From Actinoallomurus liliacearum (GTDB taxonomy: Bacteria > Actinomycetota > Actinomycetes > Streptosporangiales > Streptosporangiaceae), in contig NZ_BAABHJ010000005.1 in the NCBI RefSeq assembly GCF_039542035.1, positions 310,001-374,000 on the forward strand: a DNA stretch of 64,000 nucleotides, given 5' to 3'. The position numbers and the translations under genes are program-made. The notes below the pieces were generated by a model that did not search any database, was not told the origin of the DNA, and saw nothing but the letters and a program-made list of their open reading frames with translations. The first letter of the stretch is position 1; every line of letters begins with the position of its first letter. Positions 17,083-25,369 of the stretch are shown one piece after another.

Positions 17083-17850
17083 TCAGGAGTGGGCGACGAT
17101 GACGCGGTCGCCGCGAAGTTCGAGGGCGTGCCCGCCGTAGGTGGCGCGTAGCCGGTCGGGGGTGAGGGTCACGTTGGTGGGGCCGAAGCCGTACTGGCGG
17201 CGGTTGAGCAGGCAGACCTCCTCACAGGCCAGGTGGGCCAGGGCCAGGTCGTGGGTGGAGACGACGACTGCGGCACCGTCCTGTTTCAGTGCGGCGATGG
17301 CATCGAGCAGTGCCTGTTCGCTGACGGCGTCGACGCCGTTGAACGGCTCGTCCAGCAACAGCAGGCGGGGTTCGGCGGCGATGGCGCGGGCCAGCAGCAC
17401 ACGCTGGCGCTGTCCGCCGGACAGCGTGCCGAACCGATGTCGGGCGCGGTCGGCGAGCCCGACCTGTTCCAGGGCACGGTGGGCGGCTTCCCTGTCGGCC
17501 GCTTTGGGGCGGCGGAGCCAGCCGATGCGCCGGTATCGGCCCATGAGCACGACCTGCCCGACGGAGATCGGGAACTCCGGGTCCAAGGTGTCGGCCTGGG
17601 GGACGTACGCGACGTCGCGACGCGCTGCGGCGGGGGACCGTCCGAGGACTGTGATCCGTCCTCCGGCGAGCGGGACCAGGCCGAGGATCGCCTTGATGAG
17701 GGTGGACTTGCCGGCGCCGTTCGGGCCGATCAGGGCGACGGCTTCGCCGGGGGCGACCATGCCGTCGATGTTCTCCAGCGCGAGGGCGGGCCCGTAGGCG
17801 ACGGTGACCTCGTCCAGGTCCAGCGCCGGGGGCGGGATCTCAGGTTCCAT
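17083..17850 (-). CDS. Zinc/metal ABC transporter ATP-binding protein (ZnuC-like)
   Basis: This is a 255-residue ABC ATPase with Walker A GPNGAGKST (42-50), Q-loop VPQADTLD, signature LSGGQRQR (143-150), Walker B LLLLDEP and the H-loop in STHDLAL. The FPISVGQVVLMGRYRRIGW segment is typical of ZnuC/MntA metal importers. It starts 2 nt after the binding-protein stop and energises the three downstream permeases. Confidence 0.95.
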   Translation of the reverse strand: MEPEIPPPALDLDEVTVAYGPALALENIDGMVAPGEAVALIGPNGAGKSTLIKAILGLVPLAGGRITVLGRSPAAARRDVAYVPQADTLDPEFPISVGQVVLMGRYRRIGWLRRPKAADREAAHRALEQVGLADRARHRFGTLSGGQRQRVLLARAIAAEPRLLLLDEPFNGVDAVSEQALLDAIAALKQDGAAVVVSTHDLALAHLACEEVCLLNRRQYGFGPTNVTLTPDRLRATYGGHALELRGDRVIVAHS

Positions 17851-17852
17851 GG

Positions 17853-18803
17853 TCAGCCCTTCAGCGCGGTGACGATGGTGGTGGTGTTGTGCCGTTCCAT
17901 GTCGAGGTAGGTGGCCCCGGCTGAGCCGGCCGGGCCGAGGGTGTCCCCGTACAGGGAGTCCTCGCCGGCCTCGACCTTCACCCCGGCCTGCTTGCCGATG
18001 GCCTCGGCGGTCTTGGGCGGCAGCGAGGACTCAGAAAAGATCGCCTTGACACCGGTCGCCTTGATCTTGGAGACCAGCGTGCCCAGTTGCTTGCCGGACA
18101 GTTCGGCGGAGGTGTCGAAGCTCGGGATGATCGAGCCGACGAACGTCAGGTGGTAGCGGTCGATGTAGTAGCCGAACGCGTCGTGGTTGGTGACCAGCTT
18201 GCGCTGGTCGGCGGGGATCGTGCCGATCTGTCCGGCGATCCAGGAGTCCAGTTGCTCCAGCTTGGTGGTGTAGGAGGTCAGGTTCGCCTCGTAACTCGCC
18301 TTGGCGGCCGGGTCCTTGGACTCGAACGCGGCGGCGATGTTGCGGCTCATGGTCTCGGCGTTCTTGGGGTTGTGCCAGATGTGGGGGTCGCCCGCCGCTT
18401 CCTCGTCGGATCCGTTGCCCTTGCGGACGGCCACGCCTTTGCTCGTGTCGACGAGCGTGCCGTGGAACCCGGCCGACTTGATCGTCTGGTCCAGCCACTT
18501 CTCCAGGCCGACGCCGTTCTCCACCACCACGTCTGCTTCCGCGATGGCCTGCACGTCGGCGGGGGAGGGTTCGTAGTCGTGTGGGTCGACGTTGGGTTTG
18601 AGGATCTGGGTGACCTTGACCTTGTCGCCGCCGATGTTGCGGGCGAAGTCGGCGACCTGCGTGGTCGTGGCGACCACCTTCAGCTGCTTGCTGCCGCCGG
18701 CTGAGCCGGCGTCACTGGCGGAGCTGGAGCCACAGGCGCCGGCTGCGGCCAGCAGGCCCGCCAGAACCAGGGCGGCCGGCTGAGGGGTTCGGATACGCAA
18801 CAT
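17853..18803 (-). CDS. Zinc-binding lipoprotein of metal ABC transporter (ZnuA-like)
   Basis: This is a 316-residue substrate-binding protein of the cluster A-1 (ZnuA/TroA) family. An N-terminal signal with a lipobox-like AGAC ends at a Cys that would be lipidated. Metal-ligand motifs are visible: PHDYEPSPADVQAIAEADVVVENGVGLEKWL, GDPHIWHNPKN, VTNHDAFGYYIDRY and the late LYGDTLG. The His-rich loop seen in many ZnuA proteins is absent. The ATG at 18803 was chosen for the GAGGAG ribosome-binding site and the signal peptide. It is the first gene of the importer operon and diverges from the Fur-family gene across two Zur-like sites. Confidence 0.93.
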   Translation of the reverse strand: MLRIRTPQPAALVLAGLLAAAGACGSSSASDAGSAGGSKQLKVVATTTQVADFARNIGGDKVKVTQILKPNVDPHDYEPSPADVQAIAEADVVVENGVGLEKWLDQTIKSAGFHGTLVDTSKGVAVRKGNGSDEEAAGDPHIWHNPKNAETMSRNIAAAFESKDPAAKASYEANLTSYTTKLEQLDSWIAGQIGTIPADQRKLVTNHDAFGYYIDRYHLTFVGSIIPSFDTSAELSGKQLGTLVSKIKATGVKAIFSESSLPPKTAEAIGKQAGVKVEAGEDSLYGDTLGPAGSAGATYLDMERHNTTTIVTALKG

Positions 18804-18837
18804 GTCTCCTCGGGTTCGGCCCGGGACGGGATGCAAA

Positions 18838-18852
18838 TGAAAACGGATGCCA
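18838..18852. promoter_or_regulatory. Candidate Zur operator (site 1)
   Basis: TGAAAACGGATGCCA has a perfect left half compared with the near-palindromic site at 19989-20003 (reverse strand TGAAAACGGTTTTCG). It lies 35 nt upstream of the binding-protein gene, where Zur would block transcription under zinc sufficiency. The right half is degenerate. Confidence 0.5.
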
Positions 18853-18864
18853 TGTTCGTCCTAA

Positions 18865-18879
18865 TGGAAATGGTTGTCA
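18865..18879. promoter_or_regulatory. Candidate Zur operator (site 2)
   Basis: TGGAAATGGTTGTCA is an imperfect 7-1-7 palindrome with conserved TG..AA...TT..CA. It lies between the divergent binding-protein and Fur-family genes, 30 nt before the latter start, and could control both directions. Confidence 0.5.
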
Positions 18880-18908
18880 ATATCGGTGGATGTCCGTAGG
18901 GTCGGAAC

Positions 18909-19391
18909 ATGGGCTCGCACACCGCAACCGCCGGCCGCCGACCACGCGACGGGACCAGTGATGAGATCGCCGTACGGCTGCGCGCGGCCGGGCTGTCGCC
19001 GACCCGGCGCAGGCGTCAGGTGCTGGAGGCGCTCGAAGGCAAACGGCGCCTGGCCGGCGCGCACGAGCTGTACGTCGAACTCGCCGGGCAGGGGCACCCC
19101 GTCGGAATGTCGACGGTCTACCGGACGCTGTCCGCGCTCGCCGACGCCGGGCTCCTGCACGTCTTCGTACGGGATGGCGAGACCCGATACCGGCCGTGCG
19201 CTCCGGGGCGTCACTATCACCTGGTGTGCCGCCGCTGCGGCGACGTCCACGAACACCCTGCTTGCGACGACGGCATCTGGCTGGACCGCATCGCGGTCGA
19301 GGTCGACTTCGAGCCCGACCCGCGCCTGGCCGAGGTGTACGGCGTGTGCGGCCGGTGCCTGCGAACCCCAGGCGATGTTCCGGCGGATTGA
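18909..19391 (+). CDS. Fur family transcriptional regulator
   Basis: This is a 160-residue Fur-superfamily repressor. The winged-helix DNA-binding domain (LSPTRRRRQVLEALEGKRRLAGAHELYVELAGQGHPVGMSTVYRTLSALADAGLLHVF) is followed by the dimerisation and metal domain, with HYHLVCRRC (Cys107, Cys110) and CGRC (Cys147, Cys150) forming the structural zinc site. It diverges from the zinc importer operon and precedes a second Fur-like gene by 50 nt. Its metal may be zinc, but a different specificity from the second paralog is possible. Confidence 0.92.
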   Translation: MGSHTATAGRRPRDGTSDEIAVRLRAAGLSPTRRRRQVLEALEGKRRLAGAHELYVELAGQGHPVGMSTVYRTLSALADAGLLHVFVRDGETRYRPCAPGRHYHLVCRRCGDVHEHPACDDGIWLDRIAVEVDFEPDPRLAEVYGVCGRCLRTPGDVPAD

Positions 19392-19441
19392 TACGGTCGA
19401 AAGACACCCGATGATCAGACGAGACCGGCCGGAGCACGCCC

Positions 19442-19891
19442 ATGACCTCGCACTCGACCGAACGTCCCGGGCGGCAGGCCGCCGCCGGCCGGGGAACCCG
19501 CGTGCGAGGCACCCGTCAGGCCGAGGCGCTGGGGCAGGTGCTGGCCGGCCTACCGGGATTCCGTAGCGCCCAGGACATCCACGCCGAGCTGCGCCACCGC
19601 GGCGAGCGCATCGGATTGACCACCGTCTACCGCCAGCTACAGGTCCTCACCGAGAACGGCACGGTTGACACCCTCCGCGACGAGAACGGCGAGACGCTCT
19701 ACCGCCGCTGTGCGACCAGCACCCACCATCACCACGTGACCTGCCGCGCGTGCGGACGCAGCGTCGAGGTCGAAGGGCCCGCGATCGAACACTGGGCCGA
19801 ACGCGTCGCGACCGAAGCGGGCTTCACCGACGTCGACCACACTTTGGAGATCTTCGGGCTGTGCCCTGACTGCGCGGCCGAAGACCGCTGA
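19442..19891 (+). CDS. zur: Zinc uptake regulator Zur (Fur family)
   Basis: This is a 149-residue Fur-family repressor close to streptomycete Zur in its key segments: GFRSAQDIHAELRHRGERIGLTTVYRQLQ, RRCATSTHHHHVTCRACGR (His95-98, Cys101, Cys104), VEVEGPAIEHWAE, HTLEIFGLCPDC (Cys141, Cys144). With zinc bound it would repress uptake genes through TGAAAACG-type palindromes such as those around it. It follows the first Fur-like gene and is probably co-transcribed with it. Confidence 0.9.
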   Translation: MTSHSTERPGRQAAAGRGTRVRGTRQAEALGQVLAGLPGFRSAQDIHAELRHRGERIGLTTVYRQLQVLTENGTVDTLRDENGETLYRRCATSTHHHHVTCRACGRSVEVEGPAIEHWAERVATEAGFTDVDHTLEIFGLCPDCAAEDR

Positions 19892-19988
19892 CCGGTCCGT
19901 TCATAGTGCCGCCTTAGCTGCGGCGACAGCTCGTGCTCGATGAGAAGGACGTGTCGGCTCCCTTGCACGGATCCCTTCAGAAAGGTTA

Positions 19989-20003
19989 CGAAAACCGTTT
20001 TCA
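19989..20003. promoter_or_regulatory. Zur operator upstream of the ATPase-permease unit
   Basis: CGAAAACCGTTTTCA is a near-perfect 7-1-7 palindrome (only the outermost pair mismatches) that matches the known actinobacterial Zur box form. It lies 118 nt upstream of the ATPase start and 98 nt after the zur stop, in a locally AT-richer patch that could hold the promoter. Confidence 0.7.
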
Positions 20004-20120
20004 AAGTCGATAAGCTCTTCTGTCTCTGGCCATGGTCGCGCAGGCCGACCTGTGTAACAGTCCGTGGTTGAATGGTTGACGCTGCGTTACGTTCGTGGGC
20101 GTGGGATGAGGAGAGATCGA

Positions 20121-21101
20121 GTGAAGGTCGCGTTCGTCGGCAAGGGCGGCAGCGGCAAGACGACCTTGTCGTCCCTGTTCATCCGTCATCTGGCGGCGGC
20201 CGGCGCGCCGGTCGTGGCGGTGGACGCCGACATCAACCAGCACCTTGGCGTCGCCCTCGGCCTTTCCGAGCAGTCCGCCGCCGCGATCCCGGCGATGGGC
20301 GCGCACCTGGCCGTGATCAAGGAGTACCTGCGGGGCGAGAACCCCCGGATCCGTTCGGCGGCGGCGATGGTGAAGACCACGCCACCGGGCCTGGGGTCCC
20401 GGCTGCTGCGCCTGGGCGGCGACGACCCGATCCACTCCCGGCTGACGGTCCCGGCCGCCGGGGCCAGGCTCATGGTGACCGGGCCGTTCAGCGACGAAGA
20501 CCTGGGCGTGGCCTGCTACCACTCCAAGACCGGGGTGGTCGAGCTGTACCTCAACCACCTGGTCGACGGGCCCGGCGAGTACGCCGTCGTCGACTGCACC
20601 GCCGGCGCCGAATCCTTCGCATCCGGGATGTTCACCCGCTTCGACCTGACCTTCCTGGTCGCCGAGCCCACACGGAAGGGCGTCGCGGTCTACCGGCAGT
20701 GGACCGAGTACGCCGCCGACTACGACGTCGCCTTGAAGGTCATCGGCAACAAGGTCCACGGCGCCGAGGACGCCGCCTTCCTGCGCGAGCACGTCGGCGC
20801 GGACCTGCTGTGCTGTGTCGGCCAGTCCGGCGCCGTCCGTGCCATGGAGCAGGGCCGCCCGTTCGACCTGGACGACCTGGCCGAGCGCGACCGCGCCGCG
20901 CTCGCCACTATCCGGGCGGCGGTCGACGCCCGCCGCAAGGACTGGGACAAGTTCACCCGCCAGGCGGTCGAGTTCCACCTCAAGAACGCCCGCGCCTGGG
21001 CGAGCGCCGCCACCGGCCAGGACCTCGCCGCCCAGATCGACCCCGACTTCACCCTCGATCCCACGGTCGCTGCGACGGCAGCCGGGCCGGCCGCTCGATG
21101 A
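20121..21101 (+). CDS. CooC/ParA-like P-loop ATPase, Zur-linked
   Basis: This is a 326-residue soluble ATPase of the MinD/ParA/CooC class. VKVAFVGKGGSGKTT carries the deviant Walker A motif (residues 7-15), followed by VVAVDADINQHLG and YAVVDCTAG. CooC-type members insert or deliver metal or switch partner proteins, while ParA members move DNA; the isolated setting here favours a metal-linked role. The GTG at 20121 was chosen because AGGAGA lies 6 nt upstream; an ATG at 20106 is an alternative. A Zur box precedes it, and membrane genes resembling YcgR and YcgQ follow 30 nt later. Confidence 0.85.
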   Translation: MKVAFVGKGGSGKTTLSSLFIRHLAAAGAPVVAVDADINQHLGVALGLSEQSAAAIPAMGAHLAVIKEYLRGENPRIRSAAAMVKTTPPGLGSRLLRLGGDDPIHSRLTVPAAGARLMVTGPFSDEDLGVACYHSKTGVVELYLNHLVDGPGEYAVVDCTAGAESFASGMFTRFDLTFLVAEPTRKGVAVYRQWTEYAADYDVALKVIGNKVHGAEDAAFLREHVGADLLCCVGQSGAVRAMEQGRPFDLDDLAERDRAALATIRAAVDARRKDWDKFTRQAVEFHLKNARAWASAATGQDLAAQIDPDFTLDPTVAATAAGPAAR

Positions 21102-21131
21102 AGGTGGGGACGTAAGAGAGGCTTCGGCGCG

Positions 21132-22175
21132 ATGATGGGCGTGTCCAGGTGGCAGGCCGCCGACGCGGCGTGGGACGAGCGGGCGGATCTCCCGCCCGCC
21201 GAATGGGGGAGACGCTCGCCGATGCCGGCGGGTCGCCGCGCGCTGCTGGGGGCCGCCGCTGTGGCGGGCATGCTGGTGGCGGGCAGGCTGCTGGCCGCAC
21301 CGCACCTGCACGAGGCGCGGCTGCAGGGCTGGGCGACCGTATTCGTGGCGATCTGCGCGCAGGCGCTGCCGTTCCTGGTGTTCGGTGCCACCGTCTCCGC
21401 AGCCATTTCGACCTTGGTGCCCGCGGCGTTCTGGCGGCGGGCGCTGCCACGTCGCGGTCTTTGGGCGGTGCCGGTCGCCGGTGCCGCGGGTGCCGTGCTG
21501 CCGGGATGCGAATGCGCGTCGGTGCCGGTCGCGGGCGGGCTGATGGCCCGTGGCATCACGCCCGCCGCCGCACTGGCCTTCTTGCTGTCCTCGCCGGCGA
21601 TCAACCCGGTGGTCCTGACGGCCACGGCCGTGGCCTTTCGCGGTCACCCGGAGATGGTCGTTGCCCGGTTCGCGGCGTCGCTGCTGGTCTCGGTGGCGGC
21701 CGGGTGGCTGTGGCTGCGGTTCGGCCGGATCGAATGGCTGCGGATCCCCGCACGCCCGCACGCCGCCCAGGACACCCGAGGGGCGGCATTCGCCGCGGCC
21801 ATGCGCCATGACCTGCTGCATACCGGCGGCCTGCTCGTGGCCGGAGCCGCGATCGCCGCCACCTTGAACGTCACCGTGCCGTCGGCCTGGACGGCGGCCG
21901 TCGCGAGCGCTCCGTGGCTGTCGGTGGGCGTCCTGGCGACGCTGGCGGTGGTGATGTCGATCTGCTCCGAAGCCGACGCGTTCGTCGCCACGAGCCTGAC
22001 CCAGTTCTCCGCCACGGCCAAGCTGGCCTTCCTCGTGGTCGGCCCGATGGTGGACCTGAAGTTGATCGCGTTGCAGGCCGGCACCTTCGGCCCACGGTTC
22101 GCGGTGCGGTTCGTCCCCATGACATTCGCGCTCGCGATCGTCGCCAGCCTTCTCCTCGGCCGGGTGTTGCTGTGA
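21132..22175 (+). CDS. Permease of the YcgR/YraQ (DUF318) family
   Basis: This is a 347-residue membrane protein with about 8-10 helices. Family signatures are LPGCECASVPVAGGL (Cys126, Cys128), LLSSPAINPVVL and MSICSEADAFVATSL (Cys278), which mark the ArsP/DUF318 permease family. In Bacillus subtilis the homologous YcgR and its neighbour YcgQ are Zur-controlled, the same pairing seen here. The protein probably moves a metal, metal complex or metalloid; the substrate is not known. An ATG at 21135 is an alternative start. Confidence 0.88.
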   Translation: MMGVSRWQAADAAWDERADLPPAEWGRRSPMPAGRRALLGAAAVAGMLVAGRLLAAPHLHEARLQGWATVFVAICAQALPFLVFGATVSAAISTLVPAAFWRRALPRRGLWAVPVAGAAGAVLPGCECASVPVAGGLMARGITPAAALAFLLSSPAINPVVLTATAVAFRGHPEMVVARFAASLLVSVAAGWLWLRFGRIEWLRIPARPHAAQDTRGAAFAAAMRHDLLHTGGLLVAGAAIAATLNVTVPSAWTAAVASAPWLSVGVLATLAVVMSICSEADAFVATSLTQFSATAKLAFLVVGPMVDLKLIALQAGTFGPRFAVRFVPMTFALAIVASLLLGRVLL

Positions 22176-22891
22176 GGAAGGCCGCCCAGAACGTTGCTCT
22201 GCTGGCGGCCGGCGGGGCGTTGCTGTGGATCACGTTGGCCGGGCATGAGTACCTCAATTACGTCCGTCCCGGCTTCCGGATTCCGCTCATCGCCACCGGA
22301 GCCGTCCTTTGCGCGCTCGGCGTGCTCGGTATCGCCACCTCCTGGCGCCACACCGACGCCGAAACCTCCGACGGGACAGCCCCGGGGCACGATCACAGCC
22401 ATGGACCACGGGCCGCGTGGCTGCTCCTGCTCCCGCCGCTCGTGATCGCCGCGATCGCGCCCGCGGCCTTGGGCTCCTTCACCGCGTCCCGCGCCATCAA
22501 CCAAACCCCGCCACCGACCGGACACAACCTGGCCGCACTGTCCACCAGCGGCCCCGCCCGGATCTCCCTGACCGAATTCACCGCCCGCGCGTTCCAGGCC
22601 AAGGCCGGACACGACACCTTGACCGGACACCGGGTCACCCTGACCGGCTTCGCCCGCCCGGCAGGCCCCGACCGGTGGCAGCTGATCCGCCTGCGCATGA
22701 CCTGCTGTGCGGCCGACGCCGTCCCGATGACCATCGTGATCAAAAACGCGCCGCAGCCCCGCCCCGGCACCTGGGTGCAGGTCACCGGCACCTGGTCACC
22801 GGCCTGGGCGCACATCAACCGCATCGCCCTGCCCCAGCTGATCGCGACCGATCAGCAGCGCATCACCGAACCCGCCGACCCCTATGAATAA
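22172..22891 (+). CDS. TIGR03943/DUF1980 (YcgQ-like) membrane protein
   Basis: This is a 239-residue protein with two or three N-terminal helices, a short His-containing loop (PGHDHSHGPRAAW), and an extracytoplasmic C-terminal domain ending with the family mark RMTCCAADAVPMTIVI (Cys178, Cys179) and WVQVTGTW. The GTG start overlaps the permease stop (GTGA), indicating coupling. YcgR and YcgQ-type proteins are generally encoded side by side and are thought to act together; the CC motif and His loop suggest metal handling at the membrane. Confidence 0.88.
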   Translation: MRKAAQNVALLAAGGALLWITLAGHEYLNYVRPGFRIPLIATGAVLCALGVLGIATSWRHTDAETSDGTAPGHDHSHGPRAAWLLLLPPLVIAAIAPAALGSFTASRAINQTPPPTGHNLAALSTSGPARISLTEFTARAFQAKAGHDTLTGHRVTLTGFARPAGPDRWQLIRLRMTCCAADAVPMTIVIKNAPQPRPGTWVQVTGTWSPAWAHINRIALPQLIATDQQRITEPADPYE

Positions 22892-22981
22892 GGCGGCGGG
22901 GTCCATCGTGTGCGGCTGCCACAGTTGCCACTGTTCACGGGCGCCTTCTCTGGGCAGGACGAGACAGAGGGGGGTTCACCG

Positions 22982-23284
22982 ATGACAGCGATGACAGAGC
23001 ACCGGCGACATGCCGTTCATGATCATGCTCACGGGCCGGGATGCGGCCATGTGGCCGTGCCGCACGGCGATCACGTCGACTACGCCCACGACGGGCATCT
23101 GCACCGTCCGCACGACGGACACGTCGACGAATGCGAGGCCATCGGCCACACGCGACACGACGACCACCCGCACCAGCACGGCGGGGGCTGCGGCCACGTC
23201 AGCGTGCCGCACGGCGATCACGTCGACTACGTCCACGACGGATGCCGTCACGCCGCCCACGAGGATCACTGGGACGAGCACTGA
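22982..23284 (+). CDS. His-rich metal-binding protein with internal duplication
   Basis: This is a 100-residue protein, unusually rich in His (over 20) and Asp, with two similar units. Each contains GCGHV(A/S)VPHGDHVDY(A/V)HDG followed by HxxHxDEH-like segments. It has no signal peptide or helix, so it is probably cytoplasmic. Such GCGH-VPHGDHVDY proteins occur next to zinc-responsive genes, and a role in binding or buffering zinc is inferred from composition and neighbours. The ATG at 22982 is chosen because GGGGGG lies shortly upstream and the His-rich part begins there. Confidence 0.8.
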   Translation: MTAMTEHRRHAVHDHAHGPGCGHVAVPHGDHVDYAHDGHLHRPHDGHVDECEAIGHTRHDDHPHQHGGGCGHVSVPHGDHVDYVHDGCRHAAHEDHWDEH

Positions 23285-23358
23285 ACACCGCACACCACCA
23301 CATCCACGCGATCGCTGAGTGACGCCCACGCCACGCCGGTCTCCGGCAGAGTGGGGGC

Positions 23359-24369
23359 ATGCGGGTGGGAGTGTTCCTGCTGGCGGCGCGGTTCCCCGGG
23401 CAGGGCGACGGCGAGGTGCTGTCCGCGACCGTCGAGGCGGCCGTCGCGGCGGAGCAGGCCGGGTTCGACGACGTGTGGTTCGCCGAGCATCACTTCATGT
23501 CGTACGGGATCTGCCCGTCGGCGGTCACGCTCGCCTCGTTCGTCCTGGGCCGTACGCGGCGGATCGCGGTGGGGCCGGCGGTGAGCGTGCTGTCCACCGC
23601 GCACCCCGTCGCGCTCGCCGAGCAGACCGCGCTGCTCGACCAGGTCTCAGGCGGCCGGTTCCGCCTCGGGGTCGGGCGCGGTGGTCCCTGGATCGACCTG
23701 GAGGTGTTCGGCACCGGACTCGCCCGGTATGAGACCGGCTTCGCCGAGAGCCTGGACCTGCTGCTCGCCGGGCTCGGCCGTCCCCGGGTGTCGGCGAGCG
23801 GGCCGACCTTCACCTTCCGCGAGGTGCCGATGGTGCCGCGCCCGCACACCCGCCCGCGTCCACCGGTCGTGGTCGCCTGCACCTCGACCGGCACTGCGGC
23901 GCTGGCCGCCGAACGCGGCCTGCCCATGCTGCTCGGCCTGCACATCGACGACGAGGGCAGGCGGCGGATGGTCGACGCGTACACCGCCACCGCCGGCCAC
24001 GCGCGCGGGAACCATGTGGCGGCCGCCCTGGCCTACGTCGCGGACACCCGAGCCGAAGCCCGGAGGCTACTGCGCGCCGAGCTGCCGCGCTGGCTGCGAC
24101 CGGGGCTGACCGGATACACACCGGTCGACGGTCGGACCCATACCCCGCGCGACCCGGACGCGTACGCCGAACTGCTGTGCCGCATCCACCCGGTCGGCAC
24201 CGCCGGGGACTGCCTGGACACCATGACCGCGACCGTCGAGCGCACCGGGATCCGCCACCTGATCCTCATGGTCGAGGGCACCGGGTCCTCGCGCCGGACC
24301 CGCGAGAACATCGCCCGGCTCGGCGCCGAGGTCCTCCCTCACCTCCGCGCCCGCTTCGGAGACCACTAA
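23359..24369 (+). CDS. LLM class flavin-dependent oxidoreductase
   Basis: This is a 336-residue luciferase-like TIM-barrel protein. Typical segments are MRVGVFLLAARFPGQ, AEQAGFDDVWFAEHHFMSYG, RIAVGPAVSVLSTAHPVALAEQTALLDQVSGGRFRLGVGRG and GTAGDCLDTMTATVERTGIRHLILM. It would use FMN or F420 to oxidise an unknown substrate. The AEHHF motif and bacterial-luciferase-like N-terminus favour the FMN group. It begins 74 nt after the His-rich gene, but no functional link to zinc is apparent. Confidence 0.9.
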   Translation: MRVGVFLLAARFPGQGDGEVLSATVEAAVAAEQAGFDDVWFAEHHFMSYGICPSAVTLASFVLGRTRRIAVGPAVSVLSTAHPVALAEQTALLDQVSGGRFRLGVGRGGPWIDLEVFGTGLARYETGFAESLDLLLAGLGRPRVSASGPTFTFREVPMVPRPHTRPRPPVVVACTSTGTAALAAERGLPMLLGLHIDDEGRRRMVDAYTATAGHARGNHVAAALAYVADTRAEARRLLRAELPRWLRPGLTGYTPVDGRTHTPRDPDAYAELLCRIHPVGTAGDCLDTMTATVERTGIRHLILMVEGTGSSRRTRENIARLGAEVLPHLRARFGDH

Positions 24370-24453
24370 CCGGGAACCAGGATCCGAACTTCTCGATGAA
24401 CCCGAGAGTCCTAGCTGATGGATTAACGGTCGTATCGGCGGTTGGGGATCGAT

Positions 24454-25242
24454 ATGAGGAAGCTGGACCGGCGTCAGGCGCTGCTGACGATCGGCGCGGC
24501 CGGCGCCGGTCTCGTAGCCGGCGCGACACCAGAATTCCTCCGTGGCACTGGTACGACGAGGACACGGCACCAGCTACGCGCGGCGGCCCACACCACCCGG
24601 CCCGATCCCGGATACGCGCACGGACGGCCACTGCAGGCGCTGCGCCGCCCGATCCACAACCTGCATGACCTCCAACCGGCCGCGCCGCCGAACGCGGTGG
24701 CGTTGACCATCGACGACGGCCCGCATCCGGTGTGGACCCCGAAGATGCTGGATCTGCTGGCCGAGTTCGGCGTGCCGGCGACGTTCTCGCTCATCGGGAC
24801 GCAGGTCACCGAAGAACCGCGGTTGGTCCAGCGCCTCGTCGCGAGCGGGCACCAGGTGTCCGACCACACGGTGACGCACCCGTTGAACCTGCCCCATCTC
24901 ACGGAGTCCCGGATCCGGGAGGAGATCGGCGGCGCGCACGACAGGATCGCGCAGGTCATCGGTGTGGCACCCAAGTTCTTCCGCTCCCCGGGCGGCGCGT
25001 GGTCGCAGCAGATCATCGACGTTGCCGCCGAACACTCCATGATCTGCATCGACTGGCAGGTCGACCCACGCGACTGGGCCCGCCCCGGCACCATGACCAT
25101 CACGGACCGGCTGCTGCGCGCACAGGCGGGCGACATCCTGCTCTGCCACGACGGCGGCGGCGACCGGTCCGAGACCATCCGCGCGCTGCGGACGGTCATC
25201 CCCGCGCTGAAGCAACGGGGCCTCACTTTCGTCGCTCTCTGA
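24454..25242 (+). CDS. Exported polysaccharide deacetylase (CE4/NodB)
   Basis: This is a 262-residue protein. The N-terminus MRKLDRRQALLTIGAAGAGLVAG is a Tat-type signal (RR followed by a hydrophobic stretch). The NodB domain shows the catalytic and metal motif TIDDGPHP (Asp87, Asp88), the metal-binding SDHTVTH (His138, His142), FRSPGG and the C-terminal LLCHDGGGDRSET. It would remove N-acetyl or O-acetyl groups from a cell-wall or extracellular polymer. The ATG at 24454 is preferred over an upstream TTG because it gives a proper signal peptide. Confidence 0.9.
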   Translation: MRKLDRRQALLTIGAAGAGLVAGATPEFLRGTGTTRTRHQLRAAAHTTRPDPGYAHGRPLQALRRPIHNLHDLQPAAPPNAVALTIDDGPHPVWTPKMLDLLAEFGVPATFSLIGTQVTEEPRLVQRLVASGHQVSDHTVTHPLNLPHLTESRIREEIGGAHDRIAQVIGVAPKFFRSPGGAWSQQIIDVAAEHSMICIDWQVDPRDWARPGTMTITDRLLRAQAGDILLCHDGGGDRSETIRALRTVIPALKQRGLTFVAL

Positions 25243-25369
25243 TCCGCCGCCTGGCCGGCTGGGGGAAGACCACTCACGGTGGACGCGCGGGGCCGGCGTT
25301 AGAGCGGGGAAGTCAGCATATCCGCGAACATGGCACGCCGAAGCTCCAAAATGATCATCGTATGACCTC

